A DNA stretch of 64,000 nt from Arcticibacter eurypsychrophilus (GTDB lineage: Bacteria > Bacteroidota > Bacteroidia > Sphingobacteriales > Sphingobacteriaceae): NCBI RefSeq assembly GCF_001730525.1, contig NZ_MDFN01000016.1, forward strand, positions 1 to 64,000, written 5' to 3'. The notes beneath the pieces were generated by a model, which saw only the letters and a program-made list of their open reading frames with translations, searched no databases and was not told where the DNA came from. Below are positions 9,911 through 19,487 of this stretch, in pieces. Numbering within the stretch: position 1 is the first letter of the stretch; every line of letters starts with the position of its first letter. Position numbers and translations under genes: made by a program.

Positions 9911-9953
9911 AGAAAACCCTTATTGAAATTCAAGATTTCAATAAGGGTTTTCT
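9911..9953. terminator. Bidirectional terminator between the azurin gene and nrdF
   Basis: A perfect 18-bp stem (9911-9928 with 9936-9953) closes a 7-base loop. A CCCTTATTG/CAATAAGGG core is flanked by A- and T-rich tracts. It serves two convergent genes. Confidence 0.85.
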
Positions 9954-9974
9954 ACTTTTAATGGATTATTATCC

Positions 9975-10958
9975 TTAGTTATATCGCTCCGCTACCATCA
10001 GGAAATCCTCATCCCTCAAATGAACAATTTCTGTAGCTTTTTCATAATTGGTGGATTTCTTAGAGAAAAAATCATGCTGAGTAGTATCCCCATTCAATCC
10101 ATTTAGTACGATAGGATTAATTTCCTTGACCTCAAATAGCTCATCGAAACCCAAGTTCATTAAAGCTTTGTTGGCGTTATAACGAACGTATTCTTTCACC
10201 TCTGCAGTAAGGCCAATATCGGTGTAAATCTCATCTGTATACTTGAGCTCATTTTCATACAACAAGCTAAGAAGCTCCTCCATCTCTTGTTTAACCCCTT
10301 CTTTATCTACAATTCTCTTGTAAACATCCTGAGCAAGCAAACCTACAAACACCCCATGTATCGATTCATCCGCCACTATCTTTTTGATAATATCCGCACT
10401 CGCCACCATTTGTCCTTGTCCGCACAACCACAAGGGCATGAAGAACCCACTATAAAACAGAAAAGACTCTAGAAATACTGAAGCAGAAAGCGCCATAAAC
10501 AATTCCCTGTCCGTTACCGTTTCCTTATCCAGCGCCCTGTAGTAGCCGTCAATAGTTGATGCTTTTAGTTGCAGTTTCTTATTCTCCTGAACCCATTTAA
10601 AAAGCTCATTGATTTCGGGTGTACTTGTTACCGTAGTAAAGATGGTGGAATATGACTTCGCATGGATCGCTTCCATCATGCACATAAAAGAAAGTACCGC
10701 CTTATTTTGCAAAGAATCAATATGATCCAGAATCTTAGGCATCCCGGTATGACTTTGCAGCGTATCCAGTAAAGTTAAACCACCCAAAGCCTTTTTATAT
10801 ACCTCCTGAACAGCCGGCTCCAGACTCTTCCAGCTGTCAATATCTTTAGAAGGAATATATTCTGTATCTACCCAAAATTGACGGATATTCTGTTCCCAAA
10901 ACAGATTCGCATAATCATTATCAGGCGTATTCCAGTTTACTGCTGTATATTGTTTCAT
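9975..10958 (-). CDS. nrdF: Class Ib ribonucleotide reductase small subunit (NrdF)
   Basis: NrdF, 327 residues, houses the dimetal-tyrosyl radical cofactor that activates NrdE for dNTP synthesis. Metal ligands are readable: Asp65 (LTLLDTLQS), Glu96 and His99 with the nearby radical Tyr103 (MMEAIHAKSY), Glu164 (VFLESFLFY), Glu198 and His201 (ADESIHG). The C-terminal FLMVAERYN tail includes the conserved Tyr needed for radical transfer. It is the last gene of nrdHIEF, 23 bases after nrdE. An adjacent nrdI points to class Ib, with an Mn2 cofactor likely. Confidence 0.95.
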   Translation of the reverse strand: MKQYTAVNWNTPDNDYANLFWEQNIRQFWVDTEYIPSKDIDSWKSLEPAVQEVYKKALGGLTLLDTLQSHTGMPKILDHIDSLQNKAVLSFMCMMEAIHAKSYSTIFTTVTSTPEINELFKWVQENKKLQLKASTIDGYYRALDKETVTDRELFMALSASVFLESFLFYSGFFMPLWLCGQGQMVASADIIKKIVADESIHGVFVGLLAQDVYKRIVDKEGVKQEMEELLSLLYENELKYTDEIYTDIGLTAEVKEYVRYNANKALMNLGFDELFEVKEINPIVLNGLNGDTTQHDFFSKKSTNYEKATEIVHLRDEDFLMVAERYN

Positions 10959-10981
10959 GCTATTTTATATAAAATCCATAA

Positions 10982-13072
10982 TTAAACTCCACAAGCCACA
11001 CACTCGTCAACCCCTACTTTACGTGTCCGGGTATAATACAGTGACTTCAATCCCAACTTATGCGCATAGATATAGTACACCGCCAAATCTCTTGTATTAT
11101 CCTTTGTATTGGTATGTAAGATCGTAGAAATTCCCTGATCCACATGGCGTTGAATTACAGAGATGAGTCGCAACACCTTTTTCTGATCCATATCATAAGC
11201 CGATTTATAAAAAAAGAAATTATCATTAGTCAGGTATGGCATCGGATAATACGTCGTACTATCACCATACTCGCGCACCTCAATAATATCAACCACAGGC
11301 ATTACAGAAGCCGTAGAATTCATGATATAGGAAGTAGACTGATTAGGCGCAATTGCCATCCGGTAAGCATGATACAAACCAAACTCTGCGACCAATGCCT
11401 TAAGTGAAGCCCAATCCTCTTTACCAGGAATAGAAATTCCTTCAAATAAAGCAATAACCTTCGCACCAACGGGTTTAATGTCATCAGTGATATAGGAATC
11501 AAAGTATACGCCCGAAGCATAATCAGAACGTTCAAACCCTTTGAAGGTTCTATTCCTTTCCCTGGCAATCTCCATCGAACGCTCAATTGAATAATAATTG
11601 ACCATCATAAAAAATACATTACTAAATTCAAGTGCTTCGTCACTTTCATACATAATAAAGTTTTTAGCCAGGAAAGCATGTAAGTTCATAGCGCCCAAAC
11701 CCACACTATGCAGTTCCTCATTCGCCTTTCGGATCGAAGGAACCATCTCAATATTCGTAATATCAGAAACAACAGTAAGAGAAGTCATAGCCGTTTTTAC
11801 CGCCTCCTTAATACGTTTGTTTTCCATCACAGTAACAATATTCAACGAGCCCAGATTACAGGAAATCCCATAACGGATTGTATCCTCTTTGCCATAACCC
11901 GCTATATCCGATACCTCAGAGATTTGCATGATCTCCGTACACAGATTAGAAAACTTAACACTTCCCAATCCGCTTAACGGATGATTTTTATTCGCATTCC
12001 CTTTGAAAAATATATACGGATATCCGCTTTCTTTTTGAGTATGCGCAATCTTTACCAATAAGTGACGGGCATTCACCTTCTTTTTCTTCACTTTCGGATT
12101 GGTAATCAGCTCTTCATACATCGCATCCATATTCATTTCATCCAAATACCGGCCGTATTCCAGATAAACCGTGTGCGGATAAAACAAATAACACGCTTCA
12201 TCTTGTTCCGCTAACTCCATAAATTTATCCGGTACGATCACGCCAATAGACAACGACTTAATCCGCACCTTCTCATCCACATTGATCTTCTTACAATCCA
12301 GAAATTCTTCAATATCCGTATGGAAAATATTCAGGTAGACAGCACCAGCACCAGGACGCTGACCAAGTTGATTAGCATACGAAAAAGTATCTTCCAGAAT
12401 TTTCATTATTGGAAGCACTCCACCGGAACGGTTCTCCATTCCTTTAATCGATTCACCACGACCACGAACCTTTGACATATTAAAAGAAACCCCACCACCA
12501 ATAGAAGATAACTTCATGGCCGAATCAATCGCATAACCAATCCCATTCAGATTATCCCCTACCTCATCCAGAAAACAAGACACCAGTTCACCTGAACGCT
12601 TTTTACCAGAATTTAAAAAAGTAGGAGTAGCAGGCTGATACTCCTGGTTAATCAACATAGTAGCCTGCGCCAAAGCTTCCGCAATATCTCCACGGGATAA
12701 AAACAAAGCCACAGCCACTACCCGATCCTCATAACGTTCCAAAAACTTTTCACCCGAATCATCCCTTAAGGCATAACTCTGAAAGAACTTAAACGCACTC
12801 ATAAAAGATGGAAATCTGAACTTACGCGCATATACCAGGTCATACACCTGTTTCATTTCCTCAAAAGTATACGACTCATAAAAGTTAATATAATAGTCGT
12901 TCTCAATCAGATAATCAATCTTTTCCTTCAGCGTATAAAAGAATACTGTATTCTTATTTACATAATCCAGAAAATACGATCTTACAGCCTCTTTGTCCTT
13001 GTGCAAACTGTATTCATCATCCTGCTTTCTCATAATCTCATTATTGAGCAGGATCCATTTTTTAGCAATCAT
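10982..13072 (-). CDS. nrdE: Class Ib ribonucleotide reductase large subunit (NrdE)
   Basis: NrdE, 696 residues, reduces ribonucleoside diphosphates. Visible landmarks include the substrate-site region LVSCFLDEVGDNL, the loop SSIGGGVSFNMSKVRGRG, the catalytic-site segment NLCTEI and the C-terminal redox pair CVACGV that is re-reduced by NrdH. No N-terminal ATP cone is seen, as expected for class Ib. It overlaps nrdI by 11 bases, so translation is probably coupled. The upstream Met (MIAKKWILLNN) was kept as start because of this overlap; a second Met lies at residue 14. Confidence 0.95.
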   Translation of the reverse strand: MIAKKWILLNNEIMRKQDDEYSLHKDKEAVRSYFLDYVNKNTVFFYTLKEKIDYLIENDYYINFYESYTFEEMKQVYDLVYARKFRFPSFMSAFKFFQSYALRDDSGEKFLERYEDRVVAVALFLSRGDIAEALAQATMLINQEYQPATPTFLNSGKKRSGELVSCFLDEVGDNLNGIGYAIDSAMKLSSIGGGVSFNMSKVRGRGESIKGMENRSGGVLPIMKILEDTFSYANQLGQRPGAGAVYLNIFHTDIEEFLDCKKINVDEKVRIKSLSIGVIVPDKFMELAEQDEACYLFYPHTVYLEYGRYLDEMNMDAMYEELITNPKVKKKKVNARHLLVKIAHTQKESGYPYIFFKGNANKNHPLSGLGSVKFSNLCTEIMQISEVSDIAGYGKEDTIRYGISCNLGSLNIVTVMENKRIKEAVKTAMTSLTVVSDITNIEMVPSIRKANEELHSVGLGAMNLHAFLAKNFIMYESDEALEFSNVFFMMVNYYSIERSMEIARERNRTFKGFERSDYASGVYFDSYITDDIKPVGAKVIALFEGISIPGKEDWASLKALVAEFGLYHAYRMAIAPNQSTSYIMNSTASVMPVVDIIEVREYGDSTTYYPMPYLTNDNFFFYKSAYDMDQKKVLRLISVIQRHVDQGISTILHTNTKDNTRDLAVYYIYAHKLGLKSLYYTRTRKVGVDECVACGV

Positions 13073-13433
13073 GTATTTGTTCTAAAATTTCTATAAAATT
13101 GTTGACGTCTTTTTTAGTTCCCGAAAGTTCAAACTTCAGTGACACAGGAATCTGATATTTAAGCGATACCAGATCTGCAGCACGAGCAAAGTTTTGTCCC
13201 CAGTTCCTGTTTCCACTCGAGGAAACAGTCATGATATTTCCCGCATGAGTACTTAAAAATTGAACTGTAGATTCTGGAATTTCCCCTATCCGCGTAGTAA
13301 AAGTAACCAGGTGCCCCGGATGGTTGACTTGTAGATCAGGACCTATCTTTTGTAGGTTCCAATCCCTTAGTACCCTCAGCTTTTCCATAAACCGTTCCAC
13401 ATTACCGGTTTTAGAATCATAATAAATCCACAT
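13062..13433 (-). CDS. nrdI: NrdI flavodoxin-like activator of class Ib ribonucleotide reductase
   Basis: NrdI, 123 residues, is a flavodoxin-like protein that supplies superoxide for assembly of the Mn2-tyrosyl radical in NrdF. The N-terminal FMN phosphate loop reads YYDSKTGNVERF, and the later SSSGNRNWGQNFARAAD segment is the family's glycine-rich flavin loop. It lies between nrdH (5-base gap) and nrdE (11-base overlap). Its presence makes the class Ib assignment firm. Confidence 0.95.
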   Translation of the reverse strand: MWIYYDSKTGNVERFMEKLRVLRDWNLQKIGPDLQVNHPGHLVTFTTRIGEIPESTVQFLSTHAGNIMTVSSSGNRNWGQNFARAADLVSLKYQIPVSLKFELSGTKKDVNNFIEILEQIHDC

Positions 13434-13438
13434 GTATG

Positions 13439-13681
13439 TTATACTACAAGCGCTTTCAGCAATTCATCCGGTTTGAACCCAATGATGCGATGCAAAACCT
13501 CATCCTGATCAGTAACGATCACTGTGGGCACAGATCTTACTTTATATTTCATTGCAATTTCGGGCTGATCAAAAGCATTTACTTTCTCATACTCAATCCC
13601 TTTTAAATCAAGATACTCGGATACCATATTGCATGGGGCGCAGTCATCCTTCTCAAATTTGATAATTCTTCTCCTAGTCAT
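13439..13681 (-). CDS. nrdH: NrdH glutaredoxin/thioredoxin-like reductant
   Basis: An 80-residue thioredoxin-fold protein with an active-site CAPC (Cys14-Cys17) and a cis-proline segment SVPTVIV. It probably reduces the C-terminal cysteines of NrdE. As first gene of the nrdHIEF run it should lie closest to the promoter. The 180 bases upstream are AT-rich; I could not identify a convincing NrdR box there. Confidence 0.9.
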   Translation of the reverse strand: MTRRRIIKFEKDDCAPCNMVSEYLDLKGIEYEKVNAFDQPEIAMKYKVRSVPTVIVTDQDEVLHRIIGFKPDELLKALVV

Positions 13682-13863
13682 ACTGATCTATTTATTTTAT
13701 GTACAGACGTCGAATATTTTGAATAAATGCTATTACACACTAATGCACATCTGTATCACAAATCTGCATTATGATTTTCTATTTATTTCGAATAGTTATA
13801 TACATGCTGTGGAGAAATATTTTTAATAGCCAAAATATGTGACCTTATTCTTACAAATCTGAC

Positions 13864-16032
13864 TTATTTACCTTTGATTAGTCTCCTTATAATAGATCCA
13901 GCCTTACTAACTGTACTCATCCGACCCGCTAAGGCTTCGATCAGATTGCCGTCCGTTTTATCAATATCTTCCCTGTCAATACCAAGTTCCAACTGTTTGG
14001 GAAACAACATAATTAGACTATAGTTACTAAAGTATTGATGCAGATAATAAGGTAGTTTGTCAAGCTGTTTAACATAGGATACATGTCCCTTTCTGGAAGA
14101 TATAATCAGAAATAAGTCATTCTGCTTCAACTCACGACTAAGGATCAGAAAGTCATCCCAATTTTCAAAGAGCTGAAAAGTTTTATTAACAGAAATCTTA
14201 CCCGGCTGGTCTACATCTTTTAAAGTGTCGATGCTTGTTTGATTTGCGTAGAACACCAATGGCAAAGCGGCTTCCCTTGCAATGGTATATAATTTTTCAA
14301 TCCAATGCATAAAACCCGGCTCAAGTTCAGCCTTAGCAGGAACTACTGCTATAATTCTTTTCAAGGTGTTAATAGGCTGTAGCGGTCTGTATATATAAAC
14401 CGTTTCGTTGGTTCTTTGCAAAATGTTGCCCGCTACAGGACCAAAGAACTGGAGCTGTGTGCTATTCTTGTGCAAGCCGATCAATACATCTGTAATACCA
14501 TGTTCCTTAATCGTATAGGTAATCGCATTACTCACATTTACATCAAATCGGGTTAAAGGAATCAACGTATTTTCGGATGCAGAGGCATGGCGGATAGCGG
14601 TACCCATCATTTTTTTACCTGCCACCTGTACACTATCCGAACTATTCTCATCACTCACGATATGAAGCGCGTAAACCGGAATAGTACTTTTACGGGGTTT
14701 TAGAATAAGTCCCAAATCAACCAGATCCTTTACCGTTTCCGGGTAAGCCATAGAAATAAGGATTTTCTGATGAGGATCCAACTCCTTATCTGTCATATTC
14801 TCTTCTTCCAGAGCAAGCATTTGTGACGCCTTTTCCACTACGAAAGAACTGATTGCGCAACTAATCAGGATCAGCAAGATTGTACCATTCAATACATCCT
14901 CATTTAAGAGACGAATAGGTTCACCATCAGCCGTTTCCCCAATAATAATATTGTACCCAACCAGAATGATTGCCAAAGTAGCTGCAGCATGAGAAGTACT
15001 CAAACCAAAAAGCATCTTCCCTTCCGTAGCAGACAGTTTAAATAATTTCTGAGAGATCCAGGCAGCGAAATATTTGGTGCATACCGCAACCAGCACAATG
15101 ACACCCGCAACCTTTAAAGCCCCTGTTCCGCGATATAACACAGTTACATCCACCAGCATCCCTACCCCAATTAAAAAGAAAGGAATAAATAAGGCATTAC
15201 CTACAAAATCAATACGATTCATTAAAGGAGAAGAACGCGGCACAAATTGATTCAATACCAATCCAGAGAAAAACGCGCCTATAATTGCCTCAATACCTGC
15301 CGCTTCAGCAAGAAATGATGACAGAAAAACAATGGCCAATACAAATATATATTGAGAAATACTATCCTCAAACCGCTTAAAAAACCAGCGGATAATGGGA
15401 GGAAATACAAAAAACACAACACAAACGAAAACAATACAGGAACCACCTAATTGAATCCAGAAGGAGGAAGAAACATCACCTTTAGTTACGCCTGCCACAG
15501 CAGCCAGGATCAGCAGAGCCAGAATATCCGTAATCATGGTTCCTCCAATGGCAATCGTCACCGCCAAATTCTTAGCAACTCCATAACGACTCGCTATTGG
15601 ATAAGAGATTAAAGTATGCGTAGAAAACATACTGGCAAGCAACACGGAAGACAACAAACCATACCCCAGCACATAATAGCTAGCCAGTGATCCCACACAT
15701 AAAGGCAGCAAAAAAGTAATTAACCCAAACACGACGATCTTTTTGCGGTTCTTCATAAACTCCGTCATATCGATTTCCAATCCGGCAAGAAACATGATAT
15801 AAAGCAAGCCAACAGTACCAAAAAGAACGATACTACTGTCCCTGGTTAATAAATTAAGTCCATAAGGACCAACGATAACCCCGGCTATAATCAAACCGAT
15901 AATATGCGGGACTTTAATTTTATTAAAAAGTATGGGGGCAAAAAGTATAATAAACAGTACCAAAGAAAAAATCATAACAGGATTTTTCAAAGGCAATGAG
16001 AATTCAAGATTCGACAATAAGAAAATATACAT
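13864..16032 (-). CDS. CPA2-family cation/proton antiporter with C-terminal Usp-like region
   Basis: A 722-residue membrane protein. The first ~420 residues form about 12-13 membrane helices of the Na+/H+ exchanger (CPA2, Kef/GerN-like) fold, with family motifs such as VPHIIGLIIAGVIVGPYGLNL and the helix FLAGLEIDMTEF. The remaining ~300 residues are soluble and resemble two degenerate universal-stress-protein domains (for example ILISMAYPETVKDLVDLGLIL). It likely exchanges Na+ or K+ for H+ at the inner membrane. The ion is not determinable from sequence. It lies 24 bases after the lipoprotein gene on the same strand, so the two may share a transcript. Confidence 0.92.
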   Translation of the reverse strand: MYIFLLSNLEFSLPLKNPVMIFSLVLFIILFAPILFNKIKVPHIIGLIIAGVIVGPYGLNLLTRDSSIVLFGTVGLLYIMFLAGLEIDMTEFMKNRKKIVVFGLITFLLPLCVGSLASYYVLGYGLLSSVLLASMFSTHTLISYPIASRYGVAKNLAVTIAIGGTMITDILALLILAAVAGVTKGDVSSSFWIQLGGSCIVFVCVVFFVFPPIIRWFFKRFEDSISQYIFVLAIVFLSSFLAEAAGIEAIIGAFFSGLVLNQFVPRSSPLMNRIDFVGNALFIPFFLIGVGMLVDVTVLYRGTGALKVAGVIVLVAVCTKYFAAWISQKLFKLSATEGKMLFGLSTSHAAATLAIILVGYNIIIGETADGEPIRLLNEDVLNGTILLILISCAISSFVVEKASQMLALEEENMTDKELDPHQKILISMAYPETVKDLVDLGLILKPRKSTIPVYALHIVSDENSSDSVQVAGKKMMGTAIRHASASENTLIPLTRFDVNVSNAITYTIKEHGITDVLIGLHKNSTQLQFFGPVAGNILQRTNETVYIYRPLQPINTLKRIIAVVPAKAELEPGFMHWIEKLYTIAREAALPLVFYANQTSIDTLKDVDQPGKISVNKTFQLFENWDDFLILSRELKQNDLFLIISSRKGHVSYVKQLDKLPYYLHQYFSNYSLIMLFPKQLELGIDREDIDKTDGNLIEALAGRMSTVSKAGSIIRRLIKGK

Positions 16033-16056
16033 AATTCAATTTCAAAAAGGCTTGAT

Positions 16057-16629
16057 TTACTTAGATAACTCAAGTGCGTACACGATTTTACAATCGCTTC
16101 CTCGAATTATTTCGCGGCTGCCCATTAGTTTACCGCTTGCGTTTCGCTGAAGCCTGACCAGCATTCTTGTTGAAGCATCAGCCTGATCCACACCAGGACG
16201 CGCGGTAAGCTCAATTCCTCTTGATGTAGAGATCCCCGAATATACGCGCACCAACTTGTCTCTTACCGTTGCCTTGGCTATTAACACATCGTTTTGATAG
16301 CCAATTACCCATTGCTCATTTTTCGTGTCACCAATGGCAGAACCGGGACAACTTGCTTCGATACAGGTCATCCTGACATCCCATGCGCCCACAAGAGCGC
16401 CGATATGAATGGCCGTATCTGCAGGGTTAATTTGTGTACTATCCAATCGTTTCACACGATCAGTTAATTCCTGCTCCTTGATCTGCAATGTTTTTTCTTT
16501 GAGTATCAGCTGTTGCTCTTTTTGCGCAAGCTCTATCTCTTTTTTACGCAAAAGCTGCTCCTTCTTCTTATCGTAACAGCCTGAAAAAAGAAATAAAATG
16601 AGGAGTGAAAAGCAGATACTTCTATTCAT
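16057..16629 (-). CDS. Putative coiled-coil lipoprotein of unknown function
   Basis: A 190-residue protein with a lipoprotein signal (lipobox LFSGC, Cys18). A strongly charged Lys/Glu/Gln coiled coil follows at about residues 20-62 (LLRKKEIELAQKEQQLILKE). The C-terminal domain (about 75-188) has four cysteines or so and a GAWDVRMTC start reminiscent of small beta-barrel domains. I do not recognise a named family. It is encoded just upstream of the antiporter on the same strand, which may indicate a shared envelope role. The assignment to a family is open; the gene itself is well supported by length and signal peptide. Confidence 0.8.
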   Translation of the reverse strand: MNRSICFSLLILFLFSGCYDKKKEQLLRKKEIELAQKEQQLILKEKTLQIKEQELTDRVKRLDSTQINPADTAIHIGALVGAWDVRMTCIEASCPGSAIGDTKNEQWVIGYQNDVLIAKATVRDKLVRVYSGISTSRGIELTARPGVDQADASTRMLVRLQRNASGKLMGSREIIRGSDCKIVYALELSK

Positions 16630-16701
16630 AGACAGGGTATATATTAGAGTAAAGGTAGAGAATATAGGTGGGAATTGGAATTCAAAGAAAGAGCTAAAAC
16701 T

Positions 16702-19293
16702 TTAATTAGATATACTTCTTTTCTTCTCCTCTTCAGCACCCGAAACCTTCTTCACTGGCTTGGACTGACTTTTCCCGAATCGGTAACTTAAATTTAGCCT
16801 GAGAATTCTTGTATCATTCTTAACTTTCCAAGTGTCATCTAAGGTACTAGTAATAATATTCGAGGTATATCCCTGTGATCTGAGTACATCATTAACATTG
16901 ACGCTTATCGAACCTTTATTATCAAAAATGGACCGTTTCAATCCAAAACTTAGATTATAGGTTGGTTCATAGTTGTATGCTCCATCTTGATAATTAGGAA
17001 TGTATAAAAATCCGAGTTCCGCAGAGTATGTAGTACTAATCGTAATAGTATTACTACTATTCATGTAAGAGGAAAGCCTTTTTGGGTTGGTTATAGCAAA
17101 ACCATCTATCTTACCTTTAAATGTGGGATAGAACGTCATGAAATTATTATTCGTAAACCAAAAAAAGTTTATTTTTTTTGAATAGGAAAGGTCAACATTA
17201 AGAGAAGTAGAACTCTCGATGTTGATTGGCTGAGAAACCGTGATATAACTCTCAGGATTGGCAAATACCCAGTTAGTCATGAAATTAGTTGTACGACTGT
17301 AACCGACAGTCATAAAAAGGGAATTCTTGTAGGAATAACCAACCTCTGCATTATATGAATTTTGCGGCTTTAGATAAGCATTACCTTGTAGATAGGTTGT
17401 TGTATTGATAAATCTGAGCAGCGGATTTAAGCTTGAATAAGCAGGCCTGTCAACTCGACGAGAGAGATTTAAAGTCAATCGATTTTTTTTATTTACGTTA
17501 AAAGTGAAGAAAGCGGAGGGAAATAACTGGAAATAGTTCCTTTCAAAATTTTCATTACTAAGTACTTCCTCTCCTTTTCCATTGGTGTTTTCTGCACGGA
17601 TGCCTAGTTGTATGTCCAATTTACGTACTGCCTTTTTCATATTGACATACCCTGCATTTATACTCTCCGTATAGTTGAAGTTATTACTCAAAGTATTATC
17701 TTTAACAGCACCTTGTGCAAGCATCTCAAAATATCTACTATCAGTTTTCGAGGAAGCGCGGCTTGATTTTAGACCTAACTCAATAGTAAAGATCTTTTTA
17801 ATCGGAAGGATGTAGTCGCCTTTAATTGAAATCACAGACAGTTCTCTATTTTGATTTAATAAAATATTGGTATTGGTATTTGGTAATTCTGATTGGACCT
17901 GTTTATTAAAAATGTCTTGGTGTGCATCTGTATGGTAATTTAAAAAATCAAAATCAAAAGAGAGTTCCTGGCCTGCAGTATCCACTTGGTGTAATAGGTG
18001 CGCATTAGAAGAATAATAAGCAAGTACATCCCGGGAAATGTTTAAAAAACTGAAGTTCTTATTACTTTGGTTTTGGGAGTTCAGCTGTGAATTCGAATTT
18101 GATTCATTATCAAATGTCTGAAACTCGCCATTGCCAGCGATGGTGAGGGTTGTTTTAGGCGCAAGATAGACATCAACGGCAATCGATGGTGTATGAGTTT
18201 TATAAATCCGAACATGATTATTTTGAGAACCTAAGGTTGACTGCAGACTTCCAGCGTTTAAAAAGTTGGTCATGGCAACAGAGCTCCTGAAACCTTTGTT
18301 ATAGGTATAGTTTTCTGATACGGACAGATTTATTATATCATTCTTAAAATTAACAGCTGAACCTCCATTACTTTTGCTATATCTTCCCTGGCTATATGAG
18401 CCATTTAAGGTTCCATTGAGGCCAGTTTTTTTTCCTTTCTTTCTAACAATATTAATGATACCACCACTCCCCGCTGCTTCATACTTAGCTGAAGGCTTAG
18501 AAAGAATTTCAACTTTTTGAATATTCGATGATGCTAAGCCTGTTAGGAAGTTAGTTAATTCTTGCCCTGAAAGCCTGGTCGGGCGACCATCTATATACAC
18601 ATTTACTTGCGGGTTCCCGTTTAAGATCACTTGCCCCTCTGGGCTTATTAACACCCCAGGAAGCTTTTCAATAACTTCCAGCATAGATGCCCCTTCACTT
18701 AAGATGCTGTTTTGAATATTAACGGTAGTCATGTCAGCAGTTCGTTCAATAAATGGTGTCTGGGAGACTATATTTACCTGCTTAAGTTCAGTTGTTTTAG
18801 AAGCAACTAACACAAAATCTTGAAGGATTACCGCGTGCTGAGACCCTGATACTACGATCGTACTTGTTTTAAACTGAATATAACCTAATACTTGTGCCGA
18901 GATCAGATAACTTCCATTTTTTACTGGCTTAAAAATGAAAGTGCCGTCACCGCTGCTTAGCGTAATTTTCACTACGGTTGAATCAACAGCATTTTTTAGA
19001 ACAATGGTGCCATAATCAATTGGTGCCCCCTGTTGATTAACCAGCCTCCCCGATACAGATCCATCTTGCAGAGATGTTCCGGCAACCAAGTTTGCACAAC
19101 TTGCAAAATTGAATAAGATCCAGGCACCGAAACAAAGTTTACGGCTGGGAAACCAATCCTTAAAAAGAATTCTTATTGAAAAAGGACTAGTTAATTTAAA
19201 GAAATACCCTGAAATGGACATAATATTTGCTCCGGATAAAAATTCATCAATGGTTAATCTACATAATTGACTGCATTCCTGAATTTTATTCAT
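16702..19293 (-). CDS. Outer-membrane beta-barrel receptor (TonB-dependent-receptor-like)
   Basis: This protein of up to 863 residues has a carboxypeptidase-regulatory-like domain at about 78-160 (GSVSGRLVNQQGAPIDYGTI). A plug region with PGVLISPEGQVILNGNPQV and VYIDGRPTRLSG follows, then a large beta-barrel of the outer-membrane beta-barrel (OMP_b-brl_3) type ending LRLNLSYRFGKS plus a basic tail. No SusD partner is adjacent, so it is probably not a glycan SusC. The start is uncertain: a usual signal peptide is not at Met1, and the hydrophobic LCFGAWILFNFASC stretch lies near residue 54. Met25 (19221) is an alternative start. The substrate is unknown. Confidence 0.88.
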   Translation of the reverse strand: MNKIQECSQLCRLTIDEFLSGANIMSISGYFFKLTSPFSIRILFKDWFPSRKLCFGAWILFNFASCANLVAGTSLQDGSVSGRLVNQQGAPIDYGTIVLKNAVDSTVVKITLSSGDGTFIFKPVKNGSYLISAQVLGYIQFKTSTIVVSGSQHAVILQDFVLVASKTTELKQVNIVSQTPFIERTADMTTVNIQNSILSEGASMLEVIEKLPGVLISPEGQVILNGNPQVNVYIDGRPTRLSGQELTNFLTGLASSNIQKVEILSKPSAKYEAAGSGGIINIVRKKGKKTGLNGTLNGSYSQGRYSKSNGGSAVNFKNDIINLSVSENYTYNKGFRSSVAMTNFLNAGSLQSTLGSQNNHVRIYKTHTPSIAVDVYLAPKTTLTIAGNGEFQTFDNESNSNSQLNSQNQSNKNFSFLNISRDVLAYYSSNAHLLHQVDTAGQELSFDFDFLNYHTDAHQDIFNKQVQSELPNTNTNILLNQNRELSVISIKGDYILPIKKIFTIELGLKSSRASSKTDSRYFEMLAQGAVKDNTLSNNFNYTESINAGYVNMKKAVRKLDIQLGIRAENTNGKGEEVLSNENFERNYFQLFPSAFFTFNVNKKNRLTLNLSRRVDRPAYSSLNPLLRFINTTTYLQGNAYLKPQNSYNAEVGYSYKNSLFMTVGYSRTTNFMTNWVFANPESYITVSQPINIESSTSLNVDLSYSKKINFFWFTNNNFMTFYPTFKGKIDGFAITNPKRLSSYMNSSNTITISTTYSAELGFLYIPNYQDGAYNYEPTYNLSFGLKRSIFDNKGSISVNVNDVLRSQGYTSNIITSTLDDTWKVKNDTRILRLNLSYRFGKSQSKPVKKVSGAEEEKKRSISN

Positions 19294-19487
19294 TAAGCTG
19301 AAAGATTGATAAGATACTGGCTCAATTTCGAGGTGAATCTGATTAATTATGTCAAGACACTAAGATCATTAACTTTAATGATAAGTTGTTGTTTTAATTT
19401 AAAAAATATTTATGAAACCTAACACTAATCTGTCAAAAAGAATTAAAGACCCATAAATTAAATTAGAACGATGGTTAAAAGAGTTCC
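19294..19487. other. Intergenic stretch upstream of the beta-barrel receptor gene
   Basis: AT-rich non-coding DNA between the receptor start and the first copy of the 368-bp repeat. I see no ORF, hairpin terminator or clear promoter motif. The receptor's promoter should lie here on the minus strand. Confidence 0.5.

Noticed and set aside
13682-13863. NrdR box upstream of nrdH
   Set aside because: No sequence close to the NrdR consensus with two boxes in correct phase was found by eye.
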